From assembly GCA_963556065.3 (NCBI GenBank), contig CAUVYH020000027.1, positions 124,001 through 188,000 of the forward strand: a DNA stretch of 64,000 bases. The letters run 5' to 3'. Source of the DNA: JBAXTE01 sp963556065 (GTDB lineage Bacteria; Bacteroidota; Bacteroidia; Bacteroidales; WCHB1-69). Under the pieces are notes generated by a model, which had not been told where the DNA came from, ran no database searches, and saw nothing but the letters and a program-made list of their open reading frames with translations. A program made the translations under genes and the position numbers. Numbering within the stretch: the first letter of the stretch is position 1; each line of letters begins with the position of its first letter. Below, one piece after another: positions 9,017 through 17,562 of this stretch.

Positions 9017-11161
9017 ATGTTAGGAGTAACAAAATCATTTAATCTTCCCGATGGAAGAGAAGTAACTATCGAAACTGGCAAACTTGCAAAACAAGCCGAT
9101 GGCTCTGTTGTCGTAAAAATGGGAGACACTATGCTCTTAGCCACTATTTGTACTAAAAAAGAAGCTGGCGAAAACGTGGATTTTCTACCGTTGTCCGTTG
9201 ATTATCAAGAAAAATATGCGGCATTGGGCCGTTTCCCCGGTGGATTTTTTAAACGCGAGGCGCGTCTTTCGGAATACGAAATTTTAATTTCACGATTGGT
9301 TGATCGTGCTCTTCGTCCATTATTTCCAGATAATTATCATGCCGAAACGCAGGTGCTTATCACTCTTTTGTCGGGCGATAAAAATCAGTATCCCGATGCA
9401 TTAGCCGGCTTAGCTGCTTCATCTGCAATTATGGTTTCCGATATCCCTTTTAACGGTCCTGTTTCTGAGGTGAGAGTTGCCCGCATCGACGGTAAATTCG
9501 TAATTAATCCTGCCGCTAGTGAGCTGGAAAAAGCCGATATTGAATTGATGGTTGCTGCTTCTATGGAAAACATCATGATGGTGGAAGGCGAAATGAAAGA
9601 GGTTCAGGAAGCCGACATGCTGGAGGCTATCCGAGTGGCTCACGATGCAATTAAGGTTCAGTGCCAGGCACAAATAGAATTGGCTGCAATGGTTCCCGCT
9701 TCATCACCGAAGAGAGAATATTGTCACGAAAAAAACGATGAGGAACTAAGGCAAAGAATGCACACGGAACTTACTGATGCCGTGTATGAAGTGAGTAAAT
9801 CCTGCTCCCAGAAACATGTTCGCTCCGAAGCTTGGGATAAAATTCTTTCTGATTTCATCGAAACGATTCCTGAAGATGTTCGCAGTGAAAAAACGCCTAT
9901 CGTGAAACGTTATTTCGATGATTTGCTTTATGAGGTGGTTCGTAAGATGATTCTTACCGATAAGGTCCGCCTCGATGGTCGTAAAACCAACCAAATCAGG
10001 CCGATTTGGTGTGAGACTAATTATTTACCTGCTGCTCACGGTTCGGCAATTTTTACCCGTGGCGAAACCCAATCGTTAACCACCTGTACTTTGGGGTCTA
10101 AGCTTGATGAGCAAACAATTGACGGTGTGGTCATTGAAGGTTCGAATAACTTTATTCTTCATTATAATTTTCCCCCATTCTCAACCGGTGAGGTAAAACA
10201 GATGAGAGGAACCGGCCGTCGAGAAATCGGTCATGGAAACTTGGCTTTAAGAGCATTAAAACCGGTACTTCCCGGACCTGATGTAAATCCATATACTATT
10301 CGCTTGGTTTCCGATATCATGGAATCAAACGGTTCTTCGTCCATGGCTACAGTCTGTGCAGGTACATTGGCGCTTATGGACGCAGGTGTGAAAATAACCA
10401 AACCGGTTAGCGGTATTGCAATGGGTTTGATTACCGATTCCGAAACCGGGAACTATGCTGTTTTATCCGATATTTTAGGAGACGAAGACCACTTGGGTGA
10501 TATGGATTTTAAAGTAACCGGAACCAGAGATGGAATCACAGCTTGTCAGATGGATATCAAAGTAGATGGATTATCTTATGAAATTCTTACAGAAGCATTG
10601 GCTCAGGCACGTGAAGGTCGTTTACATATTTTGGGCGAAATCACAAAAACAATTGCTCAGCCTCGCGAAGATTATAAACCGTTTGTTCCCCGTATCATTA
10701 AAACAAGAATACCGCGTGAATTTATCGGTGCTATGATTGGACCTGGCGGAAAACATATTCAGGAACTCCAGCGCGAAACAGGTACTACAATTGTAATTGA
10801 AGAAGTTGGCGATTATGGGATGATAGATATTGTAGCCAACAATAAAGAGGCTGTGGATATTGTAATGCGCCGTATTAAAGCAATTTCGGCATCGGTTGAA
10901 GAGGGAGAAGTATATGACGGAAAAGTAAAATCAATTATGCCTTATGGTGCTTTTGTAGAAATACTTCCCGGAAAGGAAGGCTTGCTTCATGTTTCGGAAC
11001 TGGCATGGGAACGCGTTGAAAAAGTTGAAGATAAATTGAAAGTCGGAGATATCATTCAGGTGAAACTTTTAGAAATTGATAAGAAAACAGGAAAATACAA
11101 GCTTTCACATAAAGCGCTCATTCCGCGTCCGGCAAAGTCGGAGCAGGAATCGGGAAAATAA
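9017..11161 (+). CDS. pnp: Polynucleotide phosphorylase
   Basis: 714-residue 3'-5' phosphorolytic exoribonuclease of the RNA degradation machinery. Two RNase PH domains are visible (about 10-140 and 310-540; FPGGFFKRE and the catalytic region SDILGDEDHLGDMDFKV). A KH domain follows (about 555-615; IGAMIGPGGKHIQELQ), then an S1 domain (about 620-695; YDGKVKSIMPYGAFVEILPG). Length and domain order are standard. It is preceded by rpsO and followed by a strong terminator before the sigma factor gene. Confidence 0.98.
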   Translation: MLGVTKSFNLPDGREVTIETGKLAKQADGSVVVKMGDTMLLATICTKKEAGENVDFLPLSVDYQEKYAALGRFPGGFFKREARLSEYEILISRLVDRALRPLFPDNYHAETQVLITLLSGDKNQYPDALAGLAASSAIMVSDIPFNGPVSEVRVARIDGKFVINPAASELEKADIELMVAASMENIMMVEGEMKEVQEADMLEAIRVAHDAIKVQCQAQIELAAMVPASSPKREYCHEKNDEELRQRMHTELTDAVYEVSKSCSQKHVRSEAWDKILSDFIETIPEDVRSEKTPIVKRYFDDLLYEVVRKMILTDKVRLDGRKTNQIRPIWCETNYLPAAHGSAIFTRGETQSLTTCTLGSKLDEQTIDGVVIEGSNNFILHYNFPPFSTGEVKQMRGTGRREIGHGNLALRALKPVLPGPDVNPYTIRLVSDIMESNGSSSMATVCAGTLALMDAGVKITKPVSGIAMGLITDSETGNYAVLSDILGDEDHLGDMDFKVTGTRDGITACQMDIKVDGLSYEILTEALAQAREGRLHILGEITKTIAQPREDYKPFVPRIIKTRIPREFIGAMIGPGGKHIQELQRETGTTIVIEEVGDYGMIDIVANNKEAVDIVMRRIKAISASVEEGEVYDGKVKSIMPYGAFVEILPGKEGLLHVSELAWERVEKVEDKLKVGDIIQVKLLEIDKKTGKYKLSHKALIPRPAKSEQESGK

Positions 11162-11183
11162 TTTCATAAGAAGGCTAAAGATT

Positions 11184-11213
11184 GCAATTAACTCTTTTTA
11201 ATTGCGATTTTTT
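11184..11213 (+). terminator. pnp terminator
   Basis: Perfect 8-bp stem GCAATTAA (11184-11191) / TTAATTGC (11198-11205), 6-base loop, then a T-rich tail. Confidence 0.75.
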
Positions 11214-11300
11214 AGCATGCTTTGACTTGTAAATCGTAACTTTTAATCTGAAGAACTCGTAAGAACAACCATTCAATAAAACAATTTAAAAAAACAAAAA

Positions 11301-12164
11301 ATGAGGCAACTCAAAATTTCGAAGCAAGTTACCAATAGAGAGACCGCGTCGTTAGACAAGTATTTACAGGAAATTGGTAAGGTTGAGTTGATATCGGCCG
11401 ACGAAGAAGTGGAATTGGCAAGACGTATTAAAGCCGGCGATCAAGTTGCATTAGAGAAGTTAACAAAAGCAAACCTTCGTTTTGTGGTATCTGTATCAAA
11501 ACAATACCAAAATCAAGGACTCAGTCTTCCGGATTTGATTAACGAAGGAAATTTAGGACTCATTAAAGCCGCTCAACGCTTTGATGAAACTCGGGGGTTC
11601 AAATTTATCTCGTATGCGGTATGGTGGATTCGACAATCCATTTTACAGGCATTAGCAGAACAATCCAGAATCGTTAGGTTGCCGTTGAATAAGATTGGTT
11701 CAATCAATAAAATCACGAAAGCTTATGCTCAGCTCGAACAGGAATTTGAGCGGGAGCCAAAAGCATCGGAAATAGCTGAATTGCTTGATATTACTGAAGT
11801 TGAAGTAAAGGAATCCATGCGTAATTCCGGCCGTCATGTTTCAATGGATGCCCCTCTTATTCAGGATGAAGAAAATAACATGTACGACGTTTTGAGAAGT
11901 GAAGAAGGACAAACGCCTGATCAGGGGCTTAATTACGAGTCGCTTCGCAGAGAAATAGAACGTGCAATTTCCACTCTTCCGCAACGTGAAGCGGATGTTA
12001 TCAGACTTTATTTCGGCCTCGAAGGGAAACATCCGATGACCCTTGAAGAAATCGGAGAAAAATTTGATCTTACACGCGAACGGGTTCGTCAAATTAAAGA
12101 AAAAGCAATCCGGAGATTAAAACATGCTTCGAGAAGTAAAATACTAAAAACATATCTCGGTTAA
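11301..12164 (+). CDS. rpoD: Primary RNA polymerase sigma factor (Bacteroidetes RpoD/SigA)
   Basis: 287 residues, matching the short primary sigma factor of Bacteroidetes that lacks a long region 1.1. Region 1.2 (ASLDKYLQEIGKVELIS), region 2 with the -10-binding and melting helix (LINEGNLGLIKAAQRFD and FISYAVWWIRQSI), region 3, and region 4 with the helix-turn-helix (TLEEIGEKFDLTRERVRQIKEKAIRRL) are all intact. This factor is expected to recognise the TTTG / TAnnTTTG promoters seen throughout the window. Confidence 0.96.
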   Translation: MRQLKISKQVTNRETASLDKYLQEIGKVELISADEEVELARRIKAGDQVALEKLTKANLRFVVSVSKQYQNQGLSLPDLINEGNLGLIKAAQRFDETRGFKFISYAVWWIRQSILQALAEQSRIVRLPLNKIGSINKITKAYAQLEQEFEREPKASEIAELLDITEVEVKESMRNSGRHVSMDAPLIQDEENNMYDVLRSEEGQTPDQGLNYESLRREIERAISTLPQREADVIRLYFGLEGKHPMTLEEIGEKFDLTRERVRQIKEKAIRRLKHASRSKILKTYLG

Positions 12165-12170
12165 TATTGT

Positions 12171-12200
12171 AAAGCGAACTTTCGAGTTCGCTTTTTTTTT
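12171..12200 (+). terminator. rpoD terminator
   Basis: Perfect 10-bp stem AAAGCGAACT / AGTTCGCTTT with a TTCG tetraloop, followed by a T tract ending at 12200. It starts 6 bases after the stop codon. Confidence 0.9.
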
Positions 12201-12207
12201 ATCTTTG
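12200..12207 (+). promoter_or_regulatory. -7 promoter element TATCTTTG for rpe
   Basis: TAnnTTTG match that begins on the last T of the rpoD terminator, 19 bases before the rpe start. No TTG is present at -33. Confidence 0.45.
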
Positions 12208-12226
12208 TCAAAAAAATACAGAACCA

Positions 12227-12880
12227 ATGAGCAGCCACTTGATAGCACCTTCACTTTTATCCGCCGATTTTGCAAATTTAGCTAAAGATATTCAGATGAT
12301 AAATCGCAGCAATGCCGATTGGTTCCATGTGGATATTATGGATGGTGTATTTGTACCGAATATCTCCATCGGATTTCCGGTGATGGAAGCAATAAAACAT
12401 TATGCGCAAAAACCGTTGGATGTTCATTTGATGATTGTTGATCCGGATAAATATGTCGCACACTTTGCTAAAGCCGGTGCGGATATTATTACGGTGCATT
12501 ACGAAGTCTGCCCGCATTTGCATCGTTCTATTCAGAATATTAAAGATCAGGGAGCTAAGGCAGGGGTGGTGCTAAATCCACACACCCCCGTTTCACTTTT
12601 GGAAGATATTGTTGCCGATTGCGATTTGGTGCTGCTGATGTCCGTGAATCCCGGATTTGGTGGACAAAAATTTATTGAAAACACGTACCAAAAAATCCAA
12701 CAGCTGAAAAACATGATTCTGCGGAAAAAATCCGGTGCATTAATAGAAGTGGATGGAGGAGTTACCGATGTTAATGCAAAGAAGTTGGTTGAAGCCGGCG
12801 CAGATGTGTTGGTTTCAGGAAATTATATTTTTAAAGCTGCAGACCCAAGCCTTGCCATTGATCTTCTTAAACATATCTAA
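12227..12880 (+). CDS. rpe: Ribulose-phosphate 3-epimerase
   Basis: 217-residue TIM-barrel enzyme that interconverts ribulose-5-phosphate and xylulose-5-phosphate in the pentose phosphate pathway. The metal and catalytic motifs are present: HVDIMDGVFVPN (catalytic Asp), DVHLMI, VNPGFGGQKF (phosphate grip) and EVDGGV (second catalytic Asp). Standard length and no anomalies. Confidence 0.97.
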   Translation: MSSHLIAPSLLSADFANLAKDIQMINRSNADWFHVDIMDGVFVPNISIGFPVMEAIKHYAQKPLDVHLMIVDPDKYVAHFAKAGADIITVHYEVCPHLHRSIQNIKDQGAKAGVVLNPHTPVSLLEDIVADCDLVLLMSVNPGFGGQKFIENTYQKIQQLKNMILRKKSGALIEVDGGVTDVNAKKLVEAGADVLVSGNYIFKAADPSLAIDLLKHI

Positions 12881-12986
12881 ATAGCATTGTCGTTTCTCAA
12901 CCGAATTATTAGAAATATCGGATAATAAGGTCGCTTTTCTTTTTATGAAATGATTTATAAAATAACATTATTTAACATATAGTGTT

Positions 12987-12994
12987 TAGGTTTG
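12987..12994 (+). promoter_or_regulatory. -7 promoter element TAGGTTTG
   Basis: TAnnTTTG match 56 bases upstream of the secreted T9SS protein at 13051. Confidence 0.4.
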
Positions 12995-13050
12995 TCTCTG
13001 TTTTTTCGGATATTTGTTACGAAATATTAAACCAATAAAAATTAATTCTT

Positions 13051-13779
13051 ATGAAGAAAATTTCTCTTTTACTTGCTGCTTTTTTTGTAGCATTTGCAGT
13101 TCAACTAAATGCACAAAATTGTACCCCTGACTACACGGGATACACCTCTGTTCCGGATACAGGTATTATGTTGCCGCATCCATTGCCCAATGCTACCGTT
13201 AATGTGGCTTACCAACAAACCGTGACTATTGGAGTGCCTTCAAAAGTTGTTTATTCGGGAATAGATGTACCTTTGAATTGGTTGAAAATAAACCATATTG
13301 AAAGTGGTAATGGAAATACATGGACCGTAGTTAATTCTACGGGTGGAACTACTTATGATCAATGGACTCCACTTACATGGCAGTGTGTAACACTTTCGGG
13401 AACCCCTGTTAATATCGGTGTAGATTCGATAGTTGTATATGTGGATGCAGAAGTTTCCTTTATGGGGACTTTTGAACTGACTAATCAAGCAGGAGGCAAG
13501 CTGCCATTGATGGTTCAGACTGCCCAAACTGTTGGTGCAGAATATATGGATAACAATGTTTCCGTATTTCCCAATCCGTCTGCTGATGGAATTTATTCAT
13601 TGACGCTTGATCAACAATATCAGATGACTGTTTGCGATATTACGGGAAGAACATTGTCCACGGAAACGGTTAACGAAGGAACCGCAAATTTGAATTTGGA
13701 AAACGAACCGGCTGGCATTTATTTTATTCGCTTGAAAAATGATAATTATTCAAAAGTGATGAAAATTGTACGAAAATAA
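13051..13779 (+). CDS. Secreted protein of unknown function with T9SS type A domain
   Basis: 242 residues. A signal peptide (MKKISLLLAAFFVAFAVQLNAQ) is followed by a ~140-residue mature domain rich in Thr, Val and Gly. Two cysteine-containing segments (QNCTPDYTGYTSVPD and WQCVTLSGTP) suggest a small Ig-like fold. From about residue 170 comes a T9SS type A sorting domain (SVFPNPSADGIYSL...FIRLKNDNYSKVMKIVRK). The mature domain is not one I recognise by name. Confidence 0.8.
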   Translation: MKKISLLLAAFFVAFAVQLNAQNCTPDYTGYTSVPDTGIMLPHPLPNATVNVAYQQTVTIGVPSKVVYSGIDVPLNWLKINHIESGNGNTWTVVNSTGGTTYDQWTPLTWQCVTLSGTPVNIGVDSIVVYVDAEVSFMGTFELTNQAGGKLPLMVQTAQTVGAEYMDNNVSVFPNPSADGIYSLTLDQQYQMTVCDITGRTLSTETVNEGTANLNLENEPAGIYFIRLKNDNYSKVMKIVRK

Positions 13780-13792
13780 TTTGATTTCATAT

Positions 13793-13840
13793 ATTTATAA
13801 AAAGAAAGGCATTCAACTGAATGCCTTTCTTTTTATAAAT
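13793..13840. terminator. Bidirectional terminator, 22-bp perfect stem
   Basis: The arms 13793-13814 and 13819-13840 are perfectly complementary over 22 bp with an AACT loop. A/T tails on both sides serve both the plus-strand T9SS gene ending at 13779 and the minus-strand lipoprotein gene ending at 13851. Confidence 0.9.
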
Positions 13841-13850
13841 ATTTTCCGAA

Positions 13851-14693
13851 TTATCCAGCTACAACATTAATTGTGTATCCGCTAATGGTAACAGAGAAGT
13901 TTGCGTCGCAATCTCCGGTGCCATAATCGATGTATATCGTAGGTCTGCCGGTGTTGATTACTTCAATTTTTCCGGCTTTGATAAAAGGACATCCAAATTG
14001 GACTTGAAGTCCTTGAGTGATGTTTACCGTAAATGCTTCGCCATTAATATCGGTTCCGCTTGCAGAGCCGGTTATCGTATATGCGTCATCAAAAGGGTTT
14101 AACCAGGTATCGTATCCGGCAGTAAATTCTCTATATCGGTTGGATGTCCATTTTATAGTGCCTTCAGGGGCGATTATGCTCGCGCTGTCAACCGAAACCC
14201 GATACACAGGATGCTGAGCGCTATTGTGTCCCATATTGGTTACCGTATGTATTCCTGTGATGTGATAATCAATGTTGTTAATTGTCTCGTAATAATTGTC
14301 GAAATGAGAGACAATAACGGTCGCCGAATCCAGATACGGAGCGGAAAGAACTGTGATTATTTTTCCGCTTCGGGTACGGGCATCTTCGCATAATGTACGG
14401 GTGCCGTAATCGAGAGTAAATGTTTTCGGGTAACCGGCTCCGCTAATGGTAAGAATCGGATATGATTTGGCGTTGAACTTGGCTCCGGTGTCCACAACTA
14501 CTGAATATTGACTGATTTGTTTAAAAGCGCCGTTAAATAAATTTTCCGCCTTGGAATTGTCGGTAGCAGATTGATAGCTTGGAACCAATGTTGTTGTATC
14601 ATCATCAGTGCTGTCTTTTTTACAGGAATTGTTTATAAAAAGGACTAAAGATAAAGCCATAAGTGTGATAAAGCTGAATTTTCGTTTTTTCAT
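13851..14693 (-). CDS. Lipoprotein of unknown function
   Basis: 280 residues with a lipoprotein signal ending in NNSCKKD, so it is probably anchored in an outer or inner membrane leaflet. The mature part is Thr/Ser/Gly-rich beta protein with four cysteines (CKKD, CEDAR, FGCPF, GDCDANF). The stretches YPILTISG..YPKTFTLDYGT and GRPTIYIDYGTGDCDA look like two related beta modules. Similar lipoproteins are common in Bacteroidales, but no function is known to me. It has its own full promoter (14725-14755) and shares a bidirectional terminator. Confidence 0.75.
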   Translation of the reverse strand: MKKRKFSFITLMALSLVLFINNSCKKDSTDDDTTTLVPSYQSATDNSKAENLFNGAFKQISQYSVVVDTGAKFNAKSYPILTISGAGYPKTFTLDYGTRTLCEDARTRSGKIITVLSAPYLDSATVIVSHFDNYYETINNIDYHITGIHTVTNMGHNSAQHPVYRVSVDSASIIAPEGTIKWTSNRYREFTAGYDTWLNPFDDAYTITGSASGTDINGEAFTVNITQGLQVQFGCPFIKAGKIEVINTGRPTIYIDYGTGDCDANFSVTISGYTINVVAG

Positions 14694-14724
14694 ATATTTT
14701 AATTTTTATTATACTTTATGTGTT

Positions 14725-14755
14725 CAAAAGTATAAAAAATAAATAGAAAAATCAA
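14725..14755 (-). promoter_or_regulatory. Promoter of the minus-strand lipoprotein gene
   Basis: Read on the minus strand: TTG (14755-14753), 20-base spacer, TACTTTTG (14732-14725). Full Bacteroidetes -33/-7 match 32 bases before the start codon. Confidence 0.65.
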
Positions 14756-14801
14756 TAGCCGAGTGGATTTATTGGAGTCTTTTCAGATACATGCAAGTGT
14801 T

Positions 14802-15011
14802 TCAGCGTTTAGGTCTTTGTCGATAGTTGATAAACCAAATAGCTCCATCGGCTAGAATGTACCCGATTAATCCCCCGTACACCATCATCAGCCAAGGGTT
14901 TGATTTTAAAGGACAGCTGCCGGAAGAACAGCCGATAAAGTAGTAGTATAAAAATCCGCCCAAAGTTCCAAGTAAAATCAAAATTAAGTATATGAAGTTA
15001 AAACGTTTCAT
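14802..15011 (-). CDS. Small DUF6132-like membrane protein
   Basis: 69 residues, two transmembrane helices flanking the motif FIGCSSGSCPLKSNPWLMMVYG. The G-C-S-S-G-(T/S)-C-P-(I/L) signature followed by a second helix is what I recall for DUF6132 proteins of Bacteroidetes. The function is unknown; the two conserved cysteines suggest metal or redox chemistry, which is inference only. It lies 15 bases downstream of the UbiA-type gene, likely in one transcript. Confidence 0.7.
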   Translation of the reverse strand: MKRFNFIYLILILLGTLGGFLYYYFIGCSSGSCPLKSNPWLMMVYGGLIGYILADGAIWFINYRQRPKR

Positions 15012-15026
15012 GATGATCCTGATTTT

Positions 15027-15899
15027 TTAAGTAATAAGATAGAATGAGAACATATCCAATAGTGCAAAAATAGCAAAAATAACACTTGCGGAGGCATTCA
15101 TTGTTGAAAAGGCCATATTTATCCGGCTGATGTCGGATGGCTTTACGATTAAATGTTCCCGAATTAATATCAACGAAAATATGGAAAATCCCAGCCAATA
15201 GATCCAAGAGGAGTTTATTATAATGCCGAAAACAGCCAATAGGATAATTGTAAATAGGTGGCTGAAGGCTGAAATGATAAGCGATTTTTTTCGTCCAAAC
15301 TGTTGAGGGATTGAATGCAGGTTTTCACTGGTGTCGAACTCTTCGTCTTGAAGTGCATATAAAATATCGAATCCGCCGACCCAAAAGAAAACTGCAGCTG
15401 AGAGAAGAATTGGGGGTAATGCAAATTTTCCGGCAAGTACGATGTATGCGCCAATAGGCGCAATGGCTAATCCGAGCCCGAGGATATAATGACAAAGCCA
15501 GGTAATCCTTTTGGAATAGCTGTATCCAAGAATTACAGCGAGAGCGACCGGGGATAAATAAAAAGCTAATGGGTTGATTAGAAAAGCAGTCAGAATAAAA
15601 AGCAATACATTGATAAATACAAATATAATTGCATTTTCTGTCTTTATTTTTTGTGATGGGATTTCCCGTTGCAGTGTGCGCTCATTTTTTGCATCAATAT
15701 GCCTATCTGTAACTCGGTTAAAAGCCATGGCCGCATTACGTGCAAATAAGACGGATAAGAGCATGAATATAAGATTTAGCAATGAATAATTTTCCGGAAA
15801 TGCTAAATATCCCAGCCCGAATCCAATGAGTGCAAATGGAAGTGAAAATAGCGTGTGGCTTAGCTTTATCAGTGATGCCCAGATCTTTAGAGATGTCAT
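15027..15899 (-). CDS. UbiA-family polyprenyltransferase (probably menaquinone pathway)
   Basis: 290-residue integral membrane prenyltransferase with about eight hydrophobic segments. The two Asp-rich motifs of the superfamily are present: NRVTDRHID (about residue 62) and DILYALQDEEFD (about residue 180), which bind Mg-diphosphate of the prenyl donor. It resembles the 4-hydroxybenzoate-type group found in bacteria that lack ubiquinone, some of which serve the futalosine menaquinone route (MqnP). No other menaquinone gene is present here to confirm this. A TAATTTTG element lies 19 bases upstream. Confidence 0.85.
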   Translation of the reverse strand: MTSLKIWASLIKLSHTLFSLPFALIGFGLGYLAFPENYSLLNLIFMLLSVLFARNAAMAFNRVTDRHIDAKNERTLQREIPSQKIKTENAIIFVFINVLLFILTAFLINPLAFYLSPVALAVILGYSYSKRITWLCHYILGLGLAIAPIGAYIVLAGKFALPPILLSAAVFFWVGGFDILYALQDEEFDTSENLHSIPQQFGRKKSLIISAFSHLFTIILLAVFGIIINSSWIYWLGFSIFSLILIREHLIVKPSDISRINMAFSTMNASASVIFAIFALLDMFSFYLIT

Positions 15900-15917
15900 G
15901 ATTCTATTGTTTTAATG

Positions 15918-15925
15918 CAAAATTA
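15918..15925 (-). promoter_or_regulatory. -7 promoter element TAATTTTG (minus strand)
   Basis: TAnnTTTG match reading leftward, 19 bases before the UbiA-family start codon. Confidence 0.45.
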
Positions 15926-15997
15926 CGATATTATGTAATAAAATTCTTAATTATTTGGAATATTAAACTATAATTTATATTATTGTAAAAAAACAAC

Positions 15998-16618
15998 ATG
16001 AATAAAAGTACGACTAGGCAAACTTTAGCTAGAAATGCAATTGCTCTATTTAAAGAAAAAGGCTACGATAATGTTTCTGTTGATGAAATAGCTTCCTGTT
16101 GCAGCAAGACCAGAACTTTTTTTTATCATTATTTTAAATCTAAAGAAGATTTGACCATTTACCTATCGGAAATAGAAGGGAAAAACTTGGAAAAAGTGTT
16201 GAAAGAAGTTGATAATGTTTATGTTAAAGAACCCTATAAACGTTTGAGAAAGTTATTTATTGATAAAATGACCTTTTTATACTATTCCGATTTGTATCGG
16301 ATTGCGGTTAAAAACGATTTATTCAATAAAATAGAACATATCAGCTTAATTCAAGATAAAATTGATAAAGAAATATTGAGACAATCTACTGCAATTATTG
16401 AGGAAGGTGTGCGTTTGGGCTGCTTTATAGTAAACAAAGATGTGGCTTCTTTTCTCGAGTTTTATCAAAAAATGCAAAAAGGAATTGAATATTCTTTTGT
16501 GGATGAGGTGGACGACGGTTCGTTTCTGCGCAATTATAGTATTGCCGTTGATCTTTTGATTAAAGCAATTTCTAACGACAAAAAAGTTACGGTAGATATA
16601 TTGGATGATATGAATTAA
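15998..16618 (+). CDS. TetR/AcrR-family transcriptional regulator
   Basis: 206 residues. The N-terminal TetR helix-turn-helix (about 5-50) reads LARNAIALFKEKGYDNVSVDEIASCCSKTRTFFYHYFKSKEDL, interrupted here only for description. The C-terminal ligand-binding domain is not classifiable. It is divergent from the UbiA-family gene, which makes that gene one candidate target, but it could also act elsewhere. The AT-rich 98-bp intergenic region carries no obvious long palindrome. Confidence 0.88.
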   Translation: MNKSTTRQTLARNAIALFKEKGYDNVSVDEIASCCSKTRTFFYHYFKSKEDLTIYLSEIEGKNLEKVLKEVDNVYVKEPYKRLRKLFIDKMTFLYYSDLYRIAVKNDLFNKIEHISLIQDKIDKEILRQSTAIIEEGVRLGCFIVNKDVASFLEFYQKMQKGIEYSFVDEVDDGSFLRNYSIAVDLLIKAISNDKKVTVDILDDMN

Positions 16619-16654
16619 TTTCACATCAGAGCTGATTTGCGTGATTAATATTTT

Positions 16655-16662
16655 TATATTTG
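16655..16662 (+). promoter_or_regulatory. -7 promoter element TATATTTG
   Basis: TAnnTTTG match 26 bases before the DUF7935 gene start. Confidence 0.5.
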
Positions 16663-16688
16663 CAACTTAATTTATACATTTTTCTATT

Positions 16689-17210
16689 ATGGAACAGTTT
16701 TTTGAAATTTTAAAGTATATACTTCCGTCGCTTGTTGTTTTTATTACCGTTTATTTTTTGTATAAATTGTTTGTTCAAGCTCAGGAACGGCAAAAAGTAT
16801 TACAGCTTAAACAGGAATCCAAAAATGTAATTTTGCCACTACGCCTGCAAGCATACGAGAGAGTTGTTCTTTACCTTGAACGAATTACTCCTTCAAATTT
16901 GGTAATCCGCTTAAATAACCCGGCTCTCAATGTAGCCCAGTTTCAAATGTTGATTCTTTCGGCAATTAGAAATGAATATGACCATAATTTGTCGCAACAG
17001 CTCTATATTTCGTCTTTTGGATGGGGCACTGTAAAGAATGCAAAAGAGGAAGTAATAAAATTGGTTAATTTGGCGGCGGCCAGAGTTTCTCCTGATGCTC
17101 CCTCTTCAGAATTGTCTTCAAAAATTTTTGAACTGTTGGTTGAAGGTCAGCAAGGCCCTACCGATTACTCGCTTGAAGTTCTTAAAAAAGAAATAAGTAT
17201 TTATTTTTAA
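16689..17210 (+). CDS. DUF7935-like membrane-anchored protein
   Basis: 173 residues: one N-terminal transmembrane helix (about 10-28), a charged coiled-coil neck (QAQERQKVLQLKQESK), then a cytoplasmic helical domain with LPLRLQAYERVVLYLERITPSNL and RNEYDHNLSQQLYIS. This pattern is a conserved Bacteroidetes family (DUF7935 as I recall it) of unknown function. Its own -7 element precedes it; the following inositol-lipid operon is separated by a 352-bp regulatory region. Confidence 0.7.
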   Translation: MEQFFEILKYILPSLVVFITVYFLYKLFVQAQERQKVLQLKQESKNVILPLRLQAYERVVLYLERITPSNLVIRLNNPALNVAQFQMLILSAIRNEYDHNLSQQLYISSFGWGTVKNAKEEVIKLVNLAAARVSPDAPSSELSSKIFELLVEGQQGPTDYSLEVLKKEISIYF

Positions 17211-17334
17211 GTTCCTCCTAATTTCCACCGATAAAAATACGCCGTTAATAGACATTTTGTCTTTTATGGTCGATATTTATAAATTGAACAAAACATTTTG
17301 TCTAATTTCGAGTTTACTTAAAAGTTCGGTTATG

Positions 17335-17354
17335 TTTTAAAGCCGGCTTTAAAA
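17335..17354. promoter_or_regulatory. Perfect 20-bp palindrome, candidate TetR operator
   Basis: TTTTAAAGCCGGCTTTAAAA is its own reverse complement. TetR-family repressors bind palindromes of this kind, and a TetR gene starts 209 bases downstream as the first gene of the operon. The link is inference. Confidence 0.4.
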
Positions 17355-17519
17355 GAAATGTTTGAAACATCATAAGATGTTTTGATAATAATTGTTCTTA
17401 AATTTATCTTATGGCTTTTTTTGATCTATAAACGATTGTTAATCTGTTTTATATGCAATAGTATATTTTATTTTTTGTGAACGATAGTTTAAGAATGTTT
17501 TTAGTGATAATAAAATTGG

Positions 17520-17527
17520 TATATTTG
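17520..17527 (+). promoter_or_regulatory. -7 promoter element TATATTTG of the inositol-lipid operon
   Basis: TAnnTTTG match 35 bases before the TetR gene start at 17563. Confidence 0.55.
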
Positions 17528-17562
17528 CACCAAAAAACAAATATAGTACAAAAAAATCACAC

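Larger units (their letters stand above)
17211..17562. other. 352-bp regulatory region upstream of the inositol-lipid operon
   Basis: It holds an 11-base direct repeat ACATTTTGTCT (17252-17262 and 17293-17303), a perfect 20-bp palindrome (17335-17354), an inverted repeat CATAAGAT/ATCTTATG (17371-17378, 17406-17413) followed by a T-rich stretch that may terminate the upstream gene, and a -7 element at 17520-17527. No protein-coding frame is seen. Confidence 0.6.
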
